Below, in pieces: positions 61,159 through 64,000 of a DNA stretch of 64,000 bases (position 1 is the first letter of the stretch; every line of letters begins with the position of its first letter). The notes beneath the pieces are model-generated. The model did not search any database and had not been told where the DNA came from. It saw nothing but the letters and a program-made list of their open reading frames with translations. The position numbers were made by a program, and so were the translations under genes. The stretch is from Pseudomonas sp. 30_B (GTDB lineage: Bacteria; Pseudomonadota; Gammaproteobacteria; Pseudomonadales; Pseudomonadaceae), in assembly GCF_017491605.1 (NCBI RefSeq), contig NZ_JAFGYY010000028.1, forward strand, positions 1 to 64,000, written 5' to 3'.

Positions 61159-62051
61159 GGCAGGCGGTTCCTGAGGCCGATGGTCGAGGTGAAGGTGCGG
61201 GTCATGGGGTTGGTGCTGTCGGTACTGACGGCCGTGAGGGTGATCTGTGCCGACACCACCTTCGCCCAGTCCGCAATGCTCGAAGCGTCCACGTAGTCCC
61301 CGGCGACGGCGCCGTTCAGGTTGCCGACGGCGTATTTGATCTGCAGGTCCTGGATGCCCTCCGCCACTTCCTCGGCGGTCGAGCCGCTGTTGTAGCGAAT
61401 GCGGTACAGAGAGGGATTGCCCGCCGGGTTGTTGTTGATGAAGTAGAGGGTGCTTTCGAACTTGAGGATGTCCGAGGTGCTGGGATAGGTATGCCCGAAG
61501 GACGCGCCATCCACTGAGACGGAGGAGCTGCTGGCCGTCGAGTGGTTACGGAACAGGTCGCAGCCGATGGGGTCGGACAGCACCAGCAGGGTGCCCTGGA
61601 CGATGCCGGTCGCCGCCGTCGTGTTGATGCTGTCGCTGGAGGAGGCCGCCGAAGGCGTCGCCCCGCTGGCTGCCGCCGCGTGCTTGACCAGGATGGCGTC
61701 CGTTCCACTGCGGCGGGTGCCGGAGAACCAGTTTGGCAGGCTCTGACCGCTCTCCCAGCCTTGCAGTGCCATGTCCAGGGTGTAGCGCACATCGGTGAGA
61801 CCGGAGAGATTGTTCAGCGCGCCGACACACTCGCCCTTGTAACCGGCATTGCGCAGGTCGTAGGTGAGGACGGTCATGGCAAAGCGGCCGTTTTCCTGCA
61901 CGCGGGAAAGGGCTATGTTGGAGTTGAAGGTCTGCTTGCTGGAGAGAAATACCTGCAGCACGCCGCCGATCAGCAACAGCCCCAGCACCATGGCGATCAT
62001 CAGCTCGACCAGGGACAGCCCCGACTGCGATGGGTGACGAGCGAATTTCAT
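61155..62051 (-). CDS. pilW: Minor pilin PilW
   Basis: A 298-residue prepilin: leader MKFARHPSQSG before LSLVELMIAMVLGLLLIGGVLQVFLSSKQTF, then ENGRFAMTVLTYDLRNAGYKGECVG, typical of PilW. Overlaps both neighbours by ATGA junctions (pilV upstream, pilX downstream), implying coupled translation. Confidence 0.9.
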   Translation of the reverse strand: MKFARHPSQSGLSLVELMIAMVLGLLLIGGVLQVFLSSKQTFNSNIALSRVQENGRFAMTVLTYDLRNAGYKGECVGALNNLSGLTDVRYTLDMALQGWESGQSLPNWFSGTRRSGTDAILVKHAAAASGATPSAASSSDSINTTAATGIVQGTLLVLSDPIGCDLFRNHSTASSSSVSVDGASFGHTYPSTSDILKFESTLYFINNNPAGNPSLYRIRYNSGSTAEEVAEGIQDLQIKYAVGNLNGAVAGDYVDASSIADWAKVVSAQITLTAVSTDSTNPMTRTFTSTIGLRNRLP

Positions 62052-62506
62052 AGGCGAGTCCGGTACTCGAAGGTTTCCGCGACGGAGCTGGTGTCGCTGG
62101 CCGCCTTGATGCGGGCGCGGTTGTCGTTCCAGCGCACGGAAATGGTGAAGACGTCGCCGCTCAGCGCGACCTTGCCGGTGCCCTCGGGCAATGAATCCGC
62201 CAGCCGGTTGAGCCACTCGGCCTGGTCCTTTTCCGCCCGGCTGCCGGTCACGCCATTGCTGGAGGATGAGGTCGGGAAGTCGCTCATGCCGTAGTCGCCG
62301 GCCAGCGCCCTGTCACGGTTGGCGCGCATGCGGTCGGCCATGTCATTGGCGAGGATGCTGGCCTGGGAGCGATAGTAGGCGCCCTGGTTGGCTTGCACGC
62401 TGGTGGCTTGCAGTCCGGCCATGCCCAGCAGACCCACGGAGAGGATCACCACCGCAACCAGAACTTCGAGCAGGGTCGCGCCTTGCTGCGTGCGTCGGCA
62501 GGTCAT
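62048..62506 (-). CDS. pilV: Minor pilin PilV
   Basis: A 152-residue prepilin: MTCRRTQQG before ATLLEVLVAVVILSVGLLGMAGLQATSVQAN, then the PilV-type SQASILANDMADRMRANR. Starts by an ATGA overlap with fimU and ends by one with pilW. Confidence 0.92.
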   Translation of the reverse strand: MTCRRTQQGATLLEVLVAVVILSVGLLGMAGLQATSVQANQGAYYRSQASILANDMADRMRANRDRALAGDYGMSDFPTSSSSNGVTGSRAEKDQAEWLNRLADSLPEGTGKVALSGDVFTISVRWNDNRARIKAASDTSSVAETFEYRTRL

Positions 62507-62991
62507 TCGCAGTCCACCTTCTCGACCTTGCTCAGTCCGCTCAGTGCCACGGACAGCGTGCGCTTCTGATTGCCGCTGCAGCTCGACTGGGTGACCGTGA
62601 GACTGGTGGCGGTAGCGACCATGCCGTTGCTCTGGTAGGTGACGCCGGCATTCGGGCCGACGACAGCGACATCGGAGGGCGCTTGCCACACCTTGATGAC
62701 ATCGCCACCGCTCTGTCGGATCAGCCAGCCGACGCTCCAGTCGGTGCCGTTCTCGCAATTGTCGCCCGCCGCGTTGCGCCGGCAGACGGTGACCCGGTTG
62801 TGCCGCATCACCGCTTCCGAGCGCGCCAGTTGCAGTGCGGTCAGCAGCTCGCTGCTGGTGGTTGAGACCTGGCTGTCGCGCAGGGTGCTGGTGAAGGACG
62901 GTGCGGCGACGCTGATGAGGATGGCGAGGACAACGATGGTCACCATCAACTCGATCAGCGTGAAGCCAGCCGAATGCATCGGGCGCGACAT
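62503..62991 (-). CDS. fimU: Minor pilin FimU
   Basis: A 162-residue GspH/FimT-family prepilin: MSRPMHSAG before FTLIELMVTIVVLAILISVAAPSF, then ALQLARSEAVMRHNRVTVCRR, with cysteines fitting a disulfide-bonded head. GAGGAA is the ribosome site. First gene of the fimU-pilVWXY1E operon. Confidence 0.92.
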   Translation of the reverse strand: MSRPMHSAGFTLIELMVTIVVLAILISVAAPSFTSTLRDSQVSTTSSELLTALQLARSEAVMRHNRVTVCRRNAAGDNCENGTDWSVGWLIRQSGGDVIKVWQAPSDVAVVGPNAGVTYQSNGMVATATSLTVTQSSCSGNQKRTLSVALSGLSKVEKVDCE

Positions 62992-63060
62992 GGCGCATTC
63001 CTCGCGTTTTAAGTCGCGGCAATGCTGCCGTCTGTCGTAGGAAATGTCCTATCTAGACGG

Positions 63061-63093
63061 ATGACCGTTCGCTATAGCGCGATGTTCGGTCAT
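63061..63093. promoter_or_regulatory. Palindromic region with an AlgR-box-like sequence upstream of fimU
   Basis: Seven-base arms ATGACCG and CGGTCAT flank CGCTATAGCG. CCGTTCGCT at 63065-63073 resembles the AlgR site CCGTTCGTC (7 of 9). AlgR is known to activate the fimU operon in P. aeruginosa; here the match is only suggestive. Confidence 0.35.
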
Positions 63094-63141
63094 TCGATTG
63101 GCGTCTATGTGACGGGTGTCGCGGCTCGCCTGTGACGTGGG

Positions 63142-63654
63142 TCAACGAGGACAGAGTGGGTCTGTTTCGCTGGATTCCCGGCGAATCCGTCCAGCCCTGT
63201 TGATCACGATCCGCGAGGCGGACTGCGTGTTGGCACAGAGCACGAAGTGCCCGGAGTGGAAGGCGCCGCTGAGCTGAATGCTGTAGCCGCCGGGCGTGTA
63301 GTGGACGTAGCGGCGGGAGGTGCTGTCCGGGATGACGGTGATGTTCGGTAGGGCAGCGTGGGTGGCCAGCAGTTGTTCGGTGGGCTCGCGAATACCGTTG
63401 TTGTTGCTGTCGACGAAGAGTATCCAGCCATGGGCCCAGTCACCGTCGAGCGCCGCGATGCTGATCGGTTGCCCGGTCAGCACGGCGGTCGCTCGAGTCT
63501 GATTCAGGGCGACGTGCAGCTCCTGCGTGGCGATCTGCAGGCGATGCTCGTCGAGCAGTCGACCGAAGCCCGGTGCTGCAAGGGAGAGGGCAATGGCGAG
63601 GACTGCCAGCGCCACCAGCAGTTCGATGAGGCTGAAGCCGTTACCTTTGAACAT
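63142..63654 (-). CDS. fimT: FimT-like pilin (DNA-uptake associated family)
   Basis: A 170-residue prepilin with a short leader MFKGNG before FSLIELLVALAVLAIALSLAAPGF. The C-terminal tail is basic (INRAGRIRRES), which in other FimT proteins contributes to DNA binding. It is separated from fimU by 150 bases, so has its own promoter or reads through. Confidence 0.87.
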   Translation of the reverse strand: MFKGNGFSLIELLVALAVLAIALSLAAPGFGRLLDEHRLQIATQELHVALNQTRATAVLTGQPISIAALDGDWAHGWILFVDSNNNGIREPTEQLLATHAALPNITVIPDSTSRRYVHYTPGGYSIQLSGAFHSGHFVLCANTQSASRIVINRAGRIRRESSETDPLCPR

Positions 63655-63843
63655 GTTCCATCCCTGGTTTGTGGGTCTAGTCAGGGATTATTGGGGCTGT
63701 CTGTTTTATGGAACCTGAAGTCGTTGTAGGGCGTTTCCGGGGTGGCTGTAGTTGCCACCCGTCACCCTGTCATTCCCGTTGCCCGGTATAGTGCGCGCCT
63801 GGCGATTTCCCTTTTGTTTTCCGTAAGTGATGTGGGGCGTTGT

Positions 63844-64000
63844 ATGCCGGATGTGATCGTGGTGGGTGGCGGGGTGGTCGGCCTGTTGTCGGCCTGGACC
63901 CTGGGGCAGGCCGGGGCCGAGGTGCTCCTGCTGGAGCGGGGCGAGACCGGGCGCGAGGCTTCCTGGGCCGGCGGCGGGATCGTCTCGCCGCTCTATCCCT
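63844..64000 (+). CDS. thiO: Glycine oxidase ThiO, 5' part only
   Basis: The first 52 residues of an FAD-dependent amine oxidase, cut by the window end. MPDVIVVGGGVVGLLSAWTL contains the Rossmann GxGxxG, followed by LLLERGETGREASWAGGGIVSPLYP, characteristic of ThiO, which supplies dehydroglycine for the thiazole of thiamine. Divergent from fimT. Confidence 0.85.
   Translation, partial: MPDVIVVGGGVVGLLSAWTLGQAGAEVLLLERGETGREASWAGGGIVSPLYP

Overview
The window is a stretch of high-GC gammaproteobacterial chromosome. The gene content and order point to Pseudomonas, probably the P. aeruginosa / nitroreducens / citronellolis side of the genus (inferred from remembered gene order, no database search). 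From about 23.3 kb to the end it follows the order I remember for P. aeruginosa PAO1 PA4602 down to PA4548: glyA, morA, ettA, gdhA, rtcB, DUF4105, DUF3015, DksA/TraR-like, Lon-like, yqhA, fklB, ispB, rplU-rpmA-obg-proB-creA, rpsT, murJ, ribF-ileS-lspA-fkpB-ispH, the minor pilin operon and thiO. No tRNA, rRNA, CRISPR array, prophage or insertion sequence was seen. No gap between genes exceeds 300 bases.

Layout. 1-0.6 kb: a perfect 58-bp inverted repeat at the window edge interrupts a small secreted-protein gene; next to it is copZ behind a CueR-type promoter. 0.6-5.8 kb: a TetR repressor divergent from a two-gene RND efflux operon with no outer-membrane factor. 5.9-11 kb: a Bcr/CflA-type MFS exporter, an AraC regulator divergent from propionyl-CoA synthetase, and a stand-alone receiver protein. 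11-19.8 kb: accessory-like mix of zinc metallopeptidase, cation/proton antiporter, an orphan flavin-dependent halogenase, a PhzF-family protein, alaC, a DUF411 metal protein, and small membrane, DUF1883 and lipoprotein genes. 19.8-24.6 kb: trmA, a purine permease, a SecD-head-like lipoprotein and glyA.

24.8-43 kb: the c-di-GMP enzyme morA, ettA, gdhA, rtcB, an envelope pair (DUF4105, DUF3015), a DksA-like zinc finger, a Lon-family protease and several small conserved proteins, one under a Fur-like box. 43-56 kb: core housekeeping (isoprenoid chain synthesis, ribosomal proteins, Obg, proline, S20, MurJ lipid II flippase, flavin synthesis, Ile-tRNA synthetase, lipoprotein signal peptidase, IspH). 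56-63.7 kb: the fimU-pilV-pilW-pilX-pilY1-pilE operon plus fimT, which together build the type IV pilus tip. The final 157 bases are the start of thiO.

Functional themes: copper handling (copZ, possibly the secreted peptide and DUF411 protein), drug efflux, c-di-GMP and surface behaviour (morA plus a variant PilY1), and isoprenoid/cell-wall precursor supply (ispB, ispH, murJ). Intergenic spaces carry REP/BIME-like palindromes of at least four types. The most unusual items are the orphan halogenase, a PilY1 without the usual N-terminal metal-binding (MIDAS) motif and without a pilY2 neighbour, the edge inverted repeat, and several well-formed regulatory sites (CueR, TetR, Fur and GntR types).
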